Shown piece after piece: positions 45,747-54,202 of a stretch of 64,000 nucleotides of DNA. The stretch is from Asticcacaulis tiandongensis (GTDB taxonomy: Bacteria > Pseudomonadota > Alphaproteobacteria > Caulobacterales > Caulobacteraceae). The notes beneath the pieces are model-generated. The model worked only from the letters and a program-made list of their open reading frames with translations. It had not been told where the DNA came from and did not search any database. Position 1 is the first letter of the stretch; each line of letters starts with the position of its first letter. The position numbers and the translations under genes are program-made. The DNA is taken from contig NZ_ML636837.1 of the NCBI RefSeq assembly GCF_006475605.1, forward strand, positions 203,468 to 267,467, in the 5' to 3' direction.

Positions 45747-46407
45747 GGCGTCTCTCGCCCTTCTGAAACGCGATATCGGCCTGTCATGGTCACGCGGTGG
45801 CGGCCCGATTCTGGCGGTCGGATTCTATCTGACCCTGATGGCCATGATCCCCTTAAGCCTCGGCCCGGAAACGCAAGTGTTAGCCCGCGTCGCCCCCGGT
45901 CTGACATGGTTGTCTCTGGCTCTGGCCTCGCTTTTGTCTCTGGAACGCCTGTTTGAGCGTGACTATGAAGATGGTCTGTTCGACATTCTGCGCGGCGGCA
46001 AGTTGCCGCTTGAGGCCATTGCCCTGATCAAATGTCTGGCGCAGTGGATCGGCACAGGCCTGATACTTGCCCTTCTGACGCCAATGGTCATGATCATTCT
46101 GGGCGCACCGGTTGAAGCCGCAGGCCTGAGTCTTGTGGCTGCCGTACTTGGCTCCTTAAGCTTTGCCCTGATTGGCGGCGTCGGCGCTTCCTTGAGCCTC
46201 GGCAGCCGTAAGGGCGGCGTACTGATTGCCCTTCTGGTCTTACCCTTCTATGTACCGCCGGTGATCTTTGGTGCCGGACTGATGCAGGCCTATCTCACCG
46301 GCGCACCGATCACTCAGGCGCTTGGTCTGCTGGGGGCCTATAGCCTGTTTGCCCTGGCCCTGTGCCCGATTGCCACCGGCGCGGCCTTGCGCAGCGCGCT
46401 TAACTGA
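45739..46407 (+). CDS. ccmB: Haem exporter membrane subunit CcmB
   Basis: Six-segment inner-membrane subunit of the Ccm ABC complex, 222 residues. The opening SLALLKRDIGLSWSRGGGP, the LERLFERDYEDGLFDIL block and the ending ATGAALRSALN are typical of the family. The last ten codons, including the stop, recur in frame immediately downstream with only synonymous changes (46414-46443), which suggests the gene end was rebuilt by recombination. ccmC follows after 74 bases. Confidence 0.95.
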   Translation: MLKASLALLKRDIGLSWSRGGGPILAVGFYLTLMAMIPLSLGPETQVLARVAPGLTWLSLALASLLSLERLFERDYEDGLFDILRGGKLPLEAIALIKCLAQWIGTGLILALLTPMVMIILGAPVEAAGLSLVAAVLGSLSFALIGGVGASLSLGSRKGGVLIALLVLPFYVPPVIFGAGLMQAYLTGAPITQALGLLGAYSLFALALCPIATGAALRSALN

Positions 46408-46413
46408 ATACAA

Positions 46414-46443
46414 GGTGCGGCACTTCGTAGCGCGCTCAACTAA
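46414..46443 (+). pseudogene. Duplicated 3' end of ccmB (recombination scar)
   Basis: Ten codons encode GAALRSALN plus stop, exactly as the end of ccmB at 46378-46407, with a period of 36 bases in the same frame. Seven of the ten codons differ (for example TTG/CTT, CGC/CGT, TGA/TAA) and every change is silent. A fresh tandem duplication would be identical. Silent divergence implies that the two copies evolved as ccmB ends in different lineages. It is the probable tail of a displaced ccmB allele. Confidence 0.75.
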
Positions 46444-46481
46444 ATCTTGTCGATTCCCGCATAAGGATTTATGTCACCCCT

Positions 46482-47213
46482 ATGATCAGTTGGCTGGCAA
46501 ACCCTGAGCGCTTCTCGCGCATTTTCACGCCGATCCGCCCCTATGTTGGTGTGGCGGCGGCACTGATGTTTATGTGGGGCCTTTACCTGTGCTTTGCCTC
46601 TCCCGAAGACTATCAGCAAGGCGATACGGTGCGCATCATGTACATGCACGTGCCCGCCGCGTGGATGGCCATGGCCGTTTACCTGATCATGGGGATTGCC
46701 AGCTTTTTCGGCCTCATCTGGCGGCATTCGCTGGCCGATGTTGCCGCCAAGGCCGCAGCCCCGATTGGTGCGGCTTTTACCGCCCTGTCACTTCTGACCG
46801 GTTCACTTTGGGGGCGTCCGATGTGGGGCACATGGTGGGAATGGGACGGGCGCATGACTTCGGTGCTGGTGCTGTTTCTGTTTTATATCGGCTATATGGC
46901 GCTTCATGCCGCCATTGAGGACGAAACCCGCGCCGCCAAATCCACCGCCATTCTGGCCATGATCGGTCTGGTCAATCTGCCGGTCATCAAGTTTTCGGTC
47001 GACTGGTGGAATACCCTTCATCAGGGCGCATCCGTTGTCCGCGCCGATGGCCCCAGCATCGCGCCGGACATGTTATGGCCGCTTCTGGTCATGGCTCTGG
47101 CCTTCAAGCTTTTGTTCGTCTGGCTGTGGCTGCTGCGCATTGATACCGAACTCATGGCGCGCCGTTATCGCGCCCTGCGCGCCCGCCTGAGTTTCGCCGA
47201 GGAGGGTAACTGA
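46482..47213 (+). CDS. ccmC: Haem handling protein CcmC
   Basis: Inner-membrane protein that loads haem on CcmE, 243 residues with six hydrophobic segments. The tryptophan-rich WWD-type motif RPMWGTWWEWDGRMTSVLVL and two candidate haem-ligand histidines (YMHVPAAWM and NTLHQGASV) are clear. The start ATG has no strong ribosome site. The gap to ccmB holds the ccmB-end duplicate. Its stop overlaps the ccmD start (TGATG). Confidence 0.95.
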   Translation: MISWLANPERFSRIFTPIRPYVGVAAALMFMWGLYLCFASPEDYQQGDTVRIMYMHVPAAWMAMAVYLIMGIASFFGLIWRHSLADVAAKAAAPIGAAFTALSLLTGSLWGRPMWGTWWEWDGRMTSVLVLFLFYIGYMALHAAIEDETRAAKSTAILAMIGLVNLPVIKFSVDWWNTLHQGASVVRADGPSIAPDMLWPLLVMALAFKLLFVWLWLLRIDTELMARRYRALRARLSFAEEGN

Positions 47214-47371
47214 TGATTGATCTCGATATGGGCAAATATGTGTTTTACGTCTGGGGCTCTTACGGGGCCACAGCCGTGGCTCTCATCAGCCTGACCATTG
47301 CCTCTGTTATCGCCCACCGGACACAAAAACGCAAATTACAAGCCCTGCTCGACGAAAGCCGTCAGCCGTGA
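47213..47371 (+). CDS. ccmD: Haem exporter protein CcmD
   Basis: A 52-residue peptide, MIDLDMGKYVFYVWGSYG at its start, then one membrane segment (about 18-36) and a basic C-terminus (HRTQKRKLQALLDES). Length, single helix and position between ccmC and ccmG identify CcmD, which stabilises the CcmABC-CcmE complex. It overlaps ccmC by one base and ccmG by four (GTGA). Confidence 0.93.
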   Translation: MIDLDMGKYVFYVWGSYGATAVALISLTIASVIAHRTQKRKLQALLDESRQP

Positions 47372-47907
47372 AGCGCGTCTGGCTGTTTCTTCCCATCATC
47401 ATCCTTGTGACGCTTCTGGGCATATTGGGTTGGTATAATTTCACCAAACCCGCTGAATTTGCCCCCCGCGCTCAGGTCGGTAAAGCCCTGCCGGAACGCG
47501 TCCTCACCGATCTTCAGGACGGCTCAGGCCAGAGCCTGCGTGACATTGCCGCCCAGTATGATCAGCCGATACTGGTCAATATCTTCGCCTCATGGTGCAC
47601 GCCCTGTCTGGCCGAACACCCCTATCTGGTCGATTTGCAGGAACGCGGCGTGGTGATTATCGGCATAAATTATAAGGACACCCCCGAAGCGGGCCTCGGC
47701 TATCTTAACCGCTATCAGAACCCCTATGCCCGCGTCCTCAGTGACGAAAACGGCGATATGGGGCTTGATCTCGGCATTTCAGGCGTGCCGGAAACCTTTA
47801 TCGTGGCTAAGGACGGCACCGTGATCGATAAGATCACCGGCCCCGTCCTGCCCGAAACGCTTGAACCGCTTTACGAAGCGGTTAAGAGCGAAAAGCCTCT
47901 GAAATAA
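47368..47907 (+). CDS. ccmG: Thiol:disulfide oxidoreductase CcmG (DsbE)
   Basis: Periplasmic thioredoxin, anchored by an N-terminal helix (about 4-22), that reduces apocytochrome c before haem attachment. 179 residues. The redox centre is FASWCTPCLAEHP (Cys77, Cys80), followed by the CcmG-specific acidic GINYKDTPEAGLGYL insertion and cis-proline GVPETFIV. Translation starts at a GTG overlapping the ccmD stop. ccmE, ccmF and ccmH are not in the window. Confidence 0.95.
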   Translation: MKRVWLFLPIIILVTLLGILGWYNFTKPAEFAPRAQVGKALPERVLTDLQDGSGQSLRDIAAQYDQPILVNIFASWCTPCLAEHPYLVDLQERGVVIIGINYKDTPEAGLGYLNRYQNPYARVLSDENGDMGLDLGISGVPETFIVAKDGTVIDKITGPVLPETLEPLYEAVKSEKPLK

Positions 47908-47920
47908 TCAAAGACTTTGC

Positions 47921-47943
47921 AGGCCAGAAAACAGGCCTTTTTA
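47921..47943 (+). terminator. Terminator of the ccm operon
   Basis: AGGCC and GGCCT form a short 5-bp stem with an eight-base loop, followed by TTTTT, 14 bases past the ccmG stop. It overlaps the end of the opposing DUF1330 gene. The short stem makes it moderate. Confidence 0.55.
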
Positions 47944-48228
47944 CACGCCCTCGACCACCACCATGTCAAACTCGGCGGCATTCAGACGATGCTCGCGGGC
48001 GGCCTGATATTCCGGCGAATTGTAATAGGCCAGAGCGTCCTCGTAGGAATCGAACTCAAGCACGGTCACGCGGGCATGGCCACGGCCTTCAAGCACCTGC
48101 GAACGACCGCCGCGGGCCACTGGGCGCATACCGTGCTTTTCCGCCGCAGGCTTGGTGCCTTCGACGTATTTGGCAAAGGATTCAGGGTCGGTCACACGCG
48201 ATTGCGCGATGATGTAGCCTTTGGGCAT
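47941..48228 (-). CDS. DUF1330-family protein
   Basis: A 95-residue dimeric alpha/beta-barrel protein. Family marks are MPKGYIIAQSRVTDPESFAKYVEGTKP, the RSQVLEG strand and the FDSYEDALAYYNSPEYQAA block. Function in the family is unknown. The ATG at 48228, seven bases after CGGAG, fits the family start better than one six codons upstream. It is divergent from dapF across 99 bases. Confidence 0.92.
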   Translation of the reverse strand: MPKGYIIAQSRVTDPESFAKYVEGTKPAAEKHGMRPVARGGRSQVLEGRGHARVTVLEFDSYEDALAYYNSPEYQAAREHRLNAAEFDMVVVEGV

Positions 48229-48327
48229 GAGGAAGCTCCGTAACAAAAATAACGCGATGCCCTCCCCTTAACCGGAAATTTTACAAAAGCCTACATTTTA
48301 CCCACGTTTGCGACTATATAGACGGCC

Positions 48328-49167
48328 ATGACACGCCCCTTTCTAAAGATGAATGGCCTCGGAAATGATTTCGTTGTCGTTGATGCCCGCCAGACCGGCT
48401 TCAGCCCCACCCCTGATCAGGTGCGGGCATGGGGCAAACGCGACGGCGGCGTGGGCTTTGATCAGCTTATTTCCATCGAGTCCGCAGACGGCAATGACGC
48501 CTTTATGCGGGTGTGGAATTCCGACGGCTCAACGGTCGAGACCTGCGGCAATGCCCTGCGCTGTGTCACGTGGGTACTCGATAAGGACTCCCCCAATAGC
48601 GAACTGACCATCGACACGCTCGGCGGGGCCACCACCGCCCGCATGCTGGAAACTAGTGCCTCGGACGGCATCGCCAGCGTCGATATGGGCAAGCCGCGCC
48701 TTGAATGGTCGCATATCCCCCTGTCCGAAGAAATGAATACCGAACGGCTTGAACTTCAGGTCGGGCCGATTGATGCGCCGCTGTATCACACGCCGGTGGC
48801 CGTCAGCATGGGCAATCCGCATGTGGTGTTTTTCGTTGATGACATTACCACCGTCGATGTCGAACGCACCGGCAGCCTGATCGAGCATCACCCCCTGTTC
48901 CCCGAAGGCGTGAACGTCGAATTTGCCCAAATCATCGACCGCAACACCATCCGTATGCGCGTCTGGGAACGCGGTGCCGGTATCACCAAGGCCTGCGGCA
49001 CCGGTGCCTGCGCTACCCTTGTGGCTGCTGCGCGTCGCGGTCTGACCGACCGCCATGCCCATGTCATTATGGACGGCGGCCCGCTACATATTCTGTGGCG
49101 TTCGGACGATCATGTCATCATGACGGGGCCTGTAGCCCTTGAGTTTGAAGGCACGCTCAATGGCTGA
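48328..49167 (+). CDS. dapF: Diaminopimelate epimerase
   Basis: Converts LL- to meso-diaminopimelate for peptidoglycan and lysine. 279 residues. The catalytic cysteine pair is visible: Cys73 in ETCGNALRC and Cys223 in KACGTGACATL. The MNGLGNDFVVVD opening is typical. It starts a dapF-mtaB-ftsY-yciB run on the plus strand. Its stop overlaps the mtaB start by eight bases. Confidence 0.97.
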   Translation: MTRPFLKMNGLGNDFVVVDARQTGFSPTPDQVRAWGKRDGGVGFDQLISIESADGNDAFMRVWNSDGSTVETCGNALRCVTWVLDKDSPNSELTIDTLGGATTARMLETSASDGIASVDMGKPRLEWSHIPLSEEMNTERLELQVGPIDAPLYHTPVAVSMGNPHVVFFVDDITTVDVERTGSLIEHHPLFPEGVNVEFAQIIDRNTIRMRVWERGAGITKACGTGACATLVAAARRGLTDRHAHVIMDGGPLHILWRSDDHVIMTGPVALEFEGTLNG

Positions 49168-50479
49168 CGGTACACCACATGTTCACGACGAAGCGGTCAC
49201 CGCCGAACCGCCGGAAACGCCCGTCGGTCTGCAAACCGGCGTTGAAGTCGTCACCTTTGGTTGCCGCCTCAACAGCTACGAATCCGAACTGATCCGTAAA
49301 ACGGCGGCGGGTGATGGGCTTGATGGTGCGATCATCTTCAACACCTGCGCCGTGACCAACGAGGCCGTGCGTCAGGCACGTCAGGCTATACGCCGGGCCC
49401 GCAAGGAAAACCCCGACGCCCGCCTGATCGTCACGGGCTGCGCCGCCCAGACCGATCCTGAAACCTTTGCCAATATGGGCGAGGTCGATTTCATCATTGG
49501 TAACGGCGATAAATCGACCAAGGGGGCCTATGCCCTGAACCCCGACAGCACTCGGGTTGTCGTCAATGATATTTTCTCCGTGCGTGAAACCGCTGGCCAC
49601 CTGATTGATGGCCTGAAAGATCGCGCCCGTGCCTATGTTGAGGTGCAGAACGGCTGCGACCACCGCTGCACCTTCTGCATCATCCCTTACGGGCGCGGCA
49701 ATTCACGCTCGGCAGCGTCCGGCGACATCGTCGGCCAGATTTCGCGTCTGGTGAATGAGGGCTATAACGAGATCGTTCTAACCGGCGTTGACCTGACCTC
49801 ATGGGGACAGGATCTGCCCGGCACGCCACAGCTTGGTCATCTGGTGACGCGTATCCTTAAGCACGTGCCCGACCTGAAACGCCTCAGATTGTCATCCATT
49901 GATGCCGCCGAAATCGATGATGTGCTCCTGCGCGCCTTCGCCGAAGAAGAACGCCTCGCCCCCTATCTGCATCTTAGCCTGCAACATGGCGATGACCTGA
50001 TCCTCAAGCGCATGAAGCGTCGCCACCTCAGGGCCGACGCTATCAATCTGGCGCGCACGGTGCGTGACCTGCGCCCCGACATTGCCTATGGTGCCGACAT
50101 CATTGCCGGTTTTCCAACCGAGACCGAAGAACACTTTCAGAATACGCTCGATCTGGTCGATGAGTGCGGCCTCAGCTTTCTGCATGTGTTTCCGTTCAGC
50201 CCGCGCCCGCAAACACCCGCCGCGAAAATGCCCCAGCATCCGCGCCCACTGATCAAATCCCGTGCTGAACGTCTGAGGGCCAAGGGCGCCGAAGCCCTGA
50301 CCCAGCACCTTGACCGGCAGGTCGGTCGCACCGTCGAAGCGATCATCGAAAAGGCCGGTTTTGCCCGCGGGCCTGATTTCACCGAAATCCTCTTTGAGGG
50401 TGAAGCCCCCATAGGCGGGCTTGCGCCATTACGGATTACAGGCCATGACGGTAAGCGCGCTCACGCTGTACGGGCCTGA
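49160..50479 (+). CDS. mtaB: tRNA t6A37 methylthiotransferase MtaB
   Basis: Radical SAM enzyme that adds a methylthio group to t6A37 in tRNAs. 439 residues. The N-terminal cluster cysteines lie in TFGCRLNSYESE, FNTCAVTN and VTGCAAQ, and the radical SAM cluster in GCDHRCTFC. A TRAM-like C-terminal part follows. The NSYESE wording separates MtaB from MiaB. I chose the ATG at 49160, seven bases after GAAGG, which overlaps dapF by eight bases. Confidence 0.94.
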   Translation: MADGTPHVHDEAVTAEPPETPVGLQTGVEVVTFGCRLNSYESELIRKTAAGDGLDGAIIFNTCAVTNEAVRQARQAIRRARKENPDARLIVTGCAAQTDPETFANMGEVDFIIGNGDKSTKGAYALNPDSTRVVVNDIFSVRETAGHLIDGLKDRARAYVEVQNGCDHRCTFCIIPYGRGNSRSAASGDIVGQISRLVNEGYNEIVLTGVDLTSWGQDLPGTPQLGHLVTRILKHVPDLKRLRLSSIDAAEIDDVLLRAFAEEERLAPYLHLSLQHGDDLILKRMKRRHLRADAINLARTVRDLRPDIAYGADIIAGFPTETEEHFQNTLDLVDECGLSFLHVFPFSPRPQTPAAKMPQHPRPLIKSRAERLRAKGAEALTQHLDRQVGRTVEAIIEKAGFARGPDFTEILFEGEAPIGGLAPLRITGHDGKRAHAVRA

Positions 50480-50491
50480 CGGAAGACAGAA

Positions 50492-51436
50492 ATGACTGAT
50501 AATAAAAAACAGGGCTGGTTTTCCCGCCTGACGCAGGGACTTTCCAAGACCTCAAACCAGATCAGCGACTCGGTCGTCAGCGTCTTTACCGCCAATAAGA
50601 CCATTGATGCCGCCGCCCTCGAAGAGCTGGAGGACATGCTGGTCGAAAGCGATTTCGGCCCGCAGATTGCCGCCTCGATTGCCGCGAAACTGGCCGAGCG
50701 CAAATTCGCCTCAACCGATGATGTGTCGGTCAAAACGGCGCTGGCCGAGATCATCGCCGAAGAGCTCAAAGGCCGCGAAGACACCTTCGATCCCCTGTCC
50801 GGCCCCAAACCCTATATCGTCCTGTTTGTCGGTGTGAACGGCTCAGGCAAGACCACGACACTGGGTAAGATCGCGGCCCGTCTGACGGCGCAAAAGGCCA
50901 AGGTGATGATCGTTGCCGGCGACACCTTCCGCGCCGCCGCCGTCGAGCAGTTGAAAGTGTGGGCCGAACGCGCCGGAGCCGATTTCTTTGGTCGCAAGAC
51001 CGGAGCCGATGCCGCAGGTCTCGCCTATGACGCCGTGGTTAAGGCAAAGGAAGAGAACTACGATGTCGTCCTGATCGATACCGCCGGACGCCTGCAAAAC
51101 AAGCAGCAGCTGATGGACGAACTGCTAAAAATCGTCCGCGTCATCAAAAAAGTCGACCCCGACGCTCCCCACGAAACCCTTCTGGTACTCGATGCCACGG
51201 TGGGCCGCAACGCCCTCAGTCAGGAACAGATTTTCGGCCGTCAGGCCTTCGTATCGGGCCTTGTGATGACCAAGCTTGATGGCACGGCGCGCGGCGGCAT
51301 TCTGGTGCCCATCGCCAAGGCCTCGGACGCCCCCATAAAGCTGATTGGGGTCGGTGAGGACATTGACGATCTGCAACCGTTCAAGGCACGTGAATTTGCC
51401 CGCTCTATGGTCGGGCTGGAACCTCTGGAGGACTGA
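50492..51436 (+). CDS. ftsY: Signal recognition particle receptor FtsY
   Basis: Membrane-targeting GTPase that docks Ffh-SRP-ribosome complexes; its RNA partner lies at 3.2 kb. 314 residues with a short N domain and no long acidic A domain. The NG domain carries G1 GVNGSGKT (114-121), DTFRAAAVEQL, the DTAGR G3 motif and TKLDG G4. It begins 12 bases after mtaB and overlaps yciB by one base. Confidence 0.97.
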   Translation: MTDNKKQGWFSRLTQGLSKTSNQISDSVVSVFTANKTIDAAALEELEDMLVESDFGPQIAASIAAKLAERKFASTDDVSVKTALAEIIAEELKGREDTFDPLSGPKPYIVLFVGVNGSGKTTTLGKIAARLTAQKAKVMIVAGDTFRAAAVEQLKVWAERAGADFFGRKTGADAAGLAYDAVVKAKEENYDVVLIDTAGRLQNKQQLMDELLKIVRVIKKVDPDAPHETLLVLDATVGRNALSQEQIFGRQAFVSGLVMTKLDGTARGGILVPIAKASDAPIKLIGVGEDIDDLQPFKAREFARSMVGLEPLED

Positions 51437-52062
51437 TGAGCAACGAGACCCTGCCGGCCACGGCTCCGAAACAGAACCGCCTTAAGGTTGCCATCGACTA
51501 CGGCCCGATCATTGCCTTTGGGGCCACCTTTTTTCTGGTACCGGTTCTGGGCATTGCGCCGCGCTCGGAAGCCCTGATCTGGGCCTCAGGTGTGCTGGCG
51601 GTCACCTCGGTGATTGCCGTCATTTTAGGGCTGTTACTGGAAAAGCGTATCGCGTGGATGCCGCTTATTGCCGCCGTTTTGGGCATACCCTTCGCTATCC
51701 TGACGGTCGTTTTCAAAGACCCGGTCTTCGTTAAGCTCAAGATGACCATCGTCAATGTGCTGATCGGCGGCGGCTTGCTGATCGCGCTGGGCTTCGGAAA
51801 AAATCCGTTCAAATCTCTGCTCGGCAGTTCCCTGCAACTCAAAGACGCCGCTTGGCCGCGCCTGACCGTTTATTATGCCCTGTTCTATCTGCTGATGGGC
51901 GTGGCCAATGAATTTATCTGGCGCACCCAATCCGACGAGGTGTGGGTAAGCTGGAAAATGGGGTCACTGATCGGCGGCCCGATCCTGCTGACCATTGCGC
52001 TGATCCCCTTCCTGATGAAGAACATGATCCCGCCTGAAACAGAAACCCCTCAGGACAGTTAA
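51436..52062 (+). CDS. yciB: Inner-membrane intracellular septation protein (YciB/IspA)
   Basis: A 208-residue polytopic membrane protein of the YciB family, with about five hydrophobic segments. Diagnostic parts are ALDYGPI-like KVAIDYGPIIAFGATFF, the LFKDPVFVK-type stretch KDPVFVKLKMTIVNVLIG, and the LRVYYALFF-like LTVYYALFYLLMGVANEFIW. Such proteins influence envelope synthesis and septation. It is co-translated with ftsY (TGATG), an order common in alphaproteobacteria. A terminator follows. Confidence 0.93.
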   Translation: MSNETLPATAPKQNRLKVAIDYGPIIAFGATFFLVPVLGIAPRSEALIWASGVLAVTSVIAVILGLLLEKRIAWMPLIAAVLGIPFAILTVVFKDPVFVKLKMTIVNVLIGGGLLIALGFGKNPFKSLLGSSLQLKDAAWPRLTVYYALFYLLMGVANEFIWRTQSDEVWVSWKMGSLIGGPILLTIALIPFLMKNMIPPETETPQDS

Positions 52063-52116
52063 ATCAGTGTGCGGACGGTCATGTCGCAAAATTGATAACA
52101 ATGGTGCCTATAAGGG

Positions 52117-52149
52117 AAGGTCAGGGTAGAAATTACTCTGGCCTTTTTA
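52117..52149 (+). terminator. Terminator of the dapF-mtaB-ftsY-yciB run
   Basis: AAGGTCAGGGT and ACTCTGGCCTT form an 11-bp stem with two G-U pairs and a seven-base loop, followed by TTTTAT. It is 54 bases past the yciB stop. Confidence 0.75.
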
Positions 52150-52210
52150 TTTGCGCCGCGCTTTGCTGAGACTCACAACAAGCGCCTTATCGGAATTGCA
52201 GGGTGGGATT

Positions 52211-52816
52211 ATGAAAAACCATAAGCAAAAACAGCATTTGCAAGGCTCTGAATTGCTCGAACACTCACCATCCCATCTGCTGCATCGGGTACTTCAGATT
52301 GCGCTCGATATCTATAATGAGGAAACCGGCGACAGCGGCCTGACCCAACGCCAGTATGCCCTGTTGCTGGCGGCAGATACCCCCGAAGGCCAGACCCAGA
52401 CCGATCTGGTGCGCATTACCAGCATTGACCGCTCAACCCTTGCCGACATGGTCACCCGCCTGACGACCAAAGGCCTCCTCTCGCGCGAACGCTCAAGCAC
52501 GGATGCCCGCGCCAATCTGGTCACCCTGTCCGACGAAGGCCGTCTGGCGCTTGAAGCCATAAGGCCAAAAGTTACCGCCGCCGACGAACGCATCTTAAGC
52601 CTCCTGTCGCCGCCCAAGCGCGAAAGCTTCCTGAAGCTGCTTCTTCGCATTACCACCGCCCGTGACGCAGGCCCGGACCCTCAACCCGCTACGGACAAAA
52701 AGAGCAAAAAAGACGGCAAGAAGAAAAAAGGCAAGAAGGGCAAAAAGCAAAAAGCCCCGCTTCCCTTCCCCGAAGAAGTGACCGAAGCGACACCAACGGA
52801 TACGACCGAGGCCTAA
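52211..52816 (+). CDS. MarR-family regulator with lysine-rich C-terminal tail
   Basis: A 201-residue regulator. The winged helix is standard (DLVRITSIDRSTLADMVTRLTTKGLLSRE, wing SSTDARANLVTLSDEG). After the dimerisation helix, about 50 extra residues follow with runs such as KKSKKDGKKKKGKKGKKQK and then an acidic, threonine-rich end. Such a tail is not part of the MarR fold; it resembles AlaPro/Lys-rich histone-like tails and could add non-specific DNA binding. ATG 52211 was chosen behind GGGTGG. It is convergent with ugd. Confidence 0.88.
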   Translation: MKNHKQKQHLQGSELLEHSPSHLLHRVLQIALDIYNEETGDSGLTQRQYALLLAADTPEGQTQTDLVRITSIDRSTLADMVTRLTTKGLLSRERSSTDARANLVTLSDEGRLALEAIRPKVTAADERILSLLSPPKRESFLKLLLRITTARDAGPDPQPATDKKSKKDGKKKKGKKGKKQKAPLPFPEEVTEATPTDTTEA

Positions 52817-52819
52817 CCT

Positions 52820-53986
52820 TTAATCTGTGCCGAACAGGTCGCGGGTATAAACCTTATCCGCCACATCCTTCAGACTGTCGGATTGGCGGTTGGCGACAAT
52901 AACGTCCGACAGGCGCTTGAACTCCTCAAAGTCACGGATCACCCGTGAATTGAAGAAGGTGTCTTCATTAAGCGTCGGTTCATAGATCACCGTCTCCACA
53001 CCCTTGGCCTTGATGCGCTTCATGATGCCCTGAATAGATGACTGACGGAAATTATCCGAATTGGTCTTCATGGTCAGGCGATAGATGCCCACGGTCTTCG
53101 GCTTCCGCTTAAGAATGCTCTCTGCAACAAAATCCTTGCGCGTCGTGTTGGCATCGACAATGGCGCGGATAAGGTTCTGCGGCACCTCACGATAATTGGC
53201 GAGCAATTGCCGCGTATCTTTCGGCAGGCAATAGCCGCCATAACCAAAGGACGGGTTATTGTAGTGCGTGCCGATACGCGGATCGAGGCCTACCCCTTCA
53301 ATGATCTCACGCGCATTCAGGCCATAGGACTCCGCATAGCTGTCCAGTTCGTTGAAATAGGCGACTCGCAGCGCCAGATAGGTATTGGCAAACAGCTTGA
53401 TGGCCTCAGCTTCATCCGAGTTGGTCAGAAGCACCGGCACATCGTTTTTCAGCGCTCCCTGCTTCAGCAGATCGGCAAAGGTCTGCGCCCGTTCGGAATT
53501 TTCACCGACAATGATGCGCGACGGATAGAGATTGTCATAAAGCGCCTTACCTTCGCGCAGAAACTCCGGTGAGAAGATCAGATTATCAATTCCGAACCGC
53601 TCACGCACCTTACGCGTATAGCCTACCGGAATGGTCGATTTGATGATGATCACGGCCTGAGGATTAATAGCAATGACATCGGTGATCACCGCTTCAATTG
53701 AGCGTGTATCGAAATAATTGGTGTCCGGATCATAGTTGGTCGGCGTTGAAATAATGACATAATCCGCGCCCTCATAGGCCTCGCGCTTATCAAGCGTCGC
53801 CTTAAGCTTAAGCGGCTGGTCGCGCAGATAGGCTTCGATCTCAGGATCAGATATGGGCGAAATCCGGTTATTCAGCGCCTCAACCCGCTCAGGCACTATA
53901 TCCAGCGCCACAACCTCATTATTCTGCGCCAGCAAGATAGCGTTTGAGAGGCCGACATACCCTATGCCTGATACTGCAATCTTCAT
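52820..53986 (-). CDS. ugd: UDP-glucose 6-dehydrogenase
   Basis: Oxidises UDP-glucose to UDP-glucuronate for envelope polysaccharides. 388 residues, the short bacterial class. N-terminal NAD-binding motif [27 protein letters not shown], the catalytic Cys253 in [11 protein letters not shown], and a C-terminal UDP-binding domain are visible. Its substrate is made by galU, 1.5 kb away. It is transcribed towards the MarR gene with only three bases between the stops and no clear terminator. Confidence 0.95.
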   Translation of the reverse strand: MKIAVSGIGYVGLSNAILLAQNNEVVALDIVPERVEALNNRISPISDPEIEAYLRDQPLKLKATLDKREAYEGADYVIISTPTNYDPDTNYFDTRSIEAVITDVIAINPQAVIIIKSTIPVGYTRKVRERFGIDNLIFSPEFLREGKALYDNLYPSRIIVGENSERAQTFADLLKQGALKNDVPVLLTNSDEAEAIKLFANTYLALRVAYFNELDSYAESYGLNAREIIEGVGLDPRIGTHYNNPSFGYGGYCLPKDTRQLLANYREVPQNLIRAIVDANTTRKDFVAESILKRKPKTVGIYRLTMKTNSDNFRQSSIQGIMKRIKAKGVETVIYEPTLNEDTFFNSRVIRDFEEFKRLSDVIVANRQSDSLKDVADKVYTRDLFGTD

Positions 53987-54202
53987 AATATGTCCTTATA
54001 AAGCCTGTCATAAAGGCTAAGTGTCGGCACGCTTTAGGCCACGCCCATTCTCTCATAGCCATTTTATATATTTGCAGGCAATTGCATTATCGCCAGAGCT
54101 TCACGTATTTTTCCCGTTAAAACAGTGTTGAATTTCCATTTCTGTTAACCGAAGACAAACGCCCAACCTGATAACAGCGTCATGAATTTTAGGAACTGAC
54201 CC

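Noticed and set aside
46408-46481. ccmB-ccmC gap as an ordinary promoter region
   Set aside because: The in-frame synonymous repeat of the ccmB end explains the sequence better, and no promoter elements were seen.
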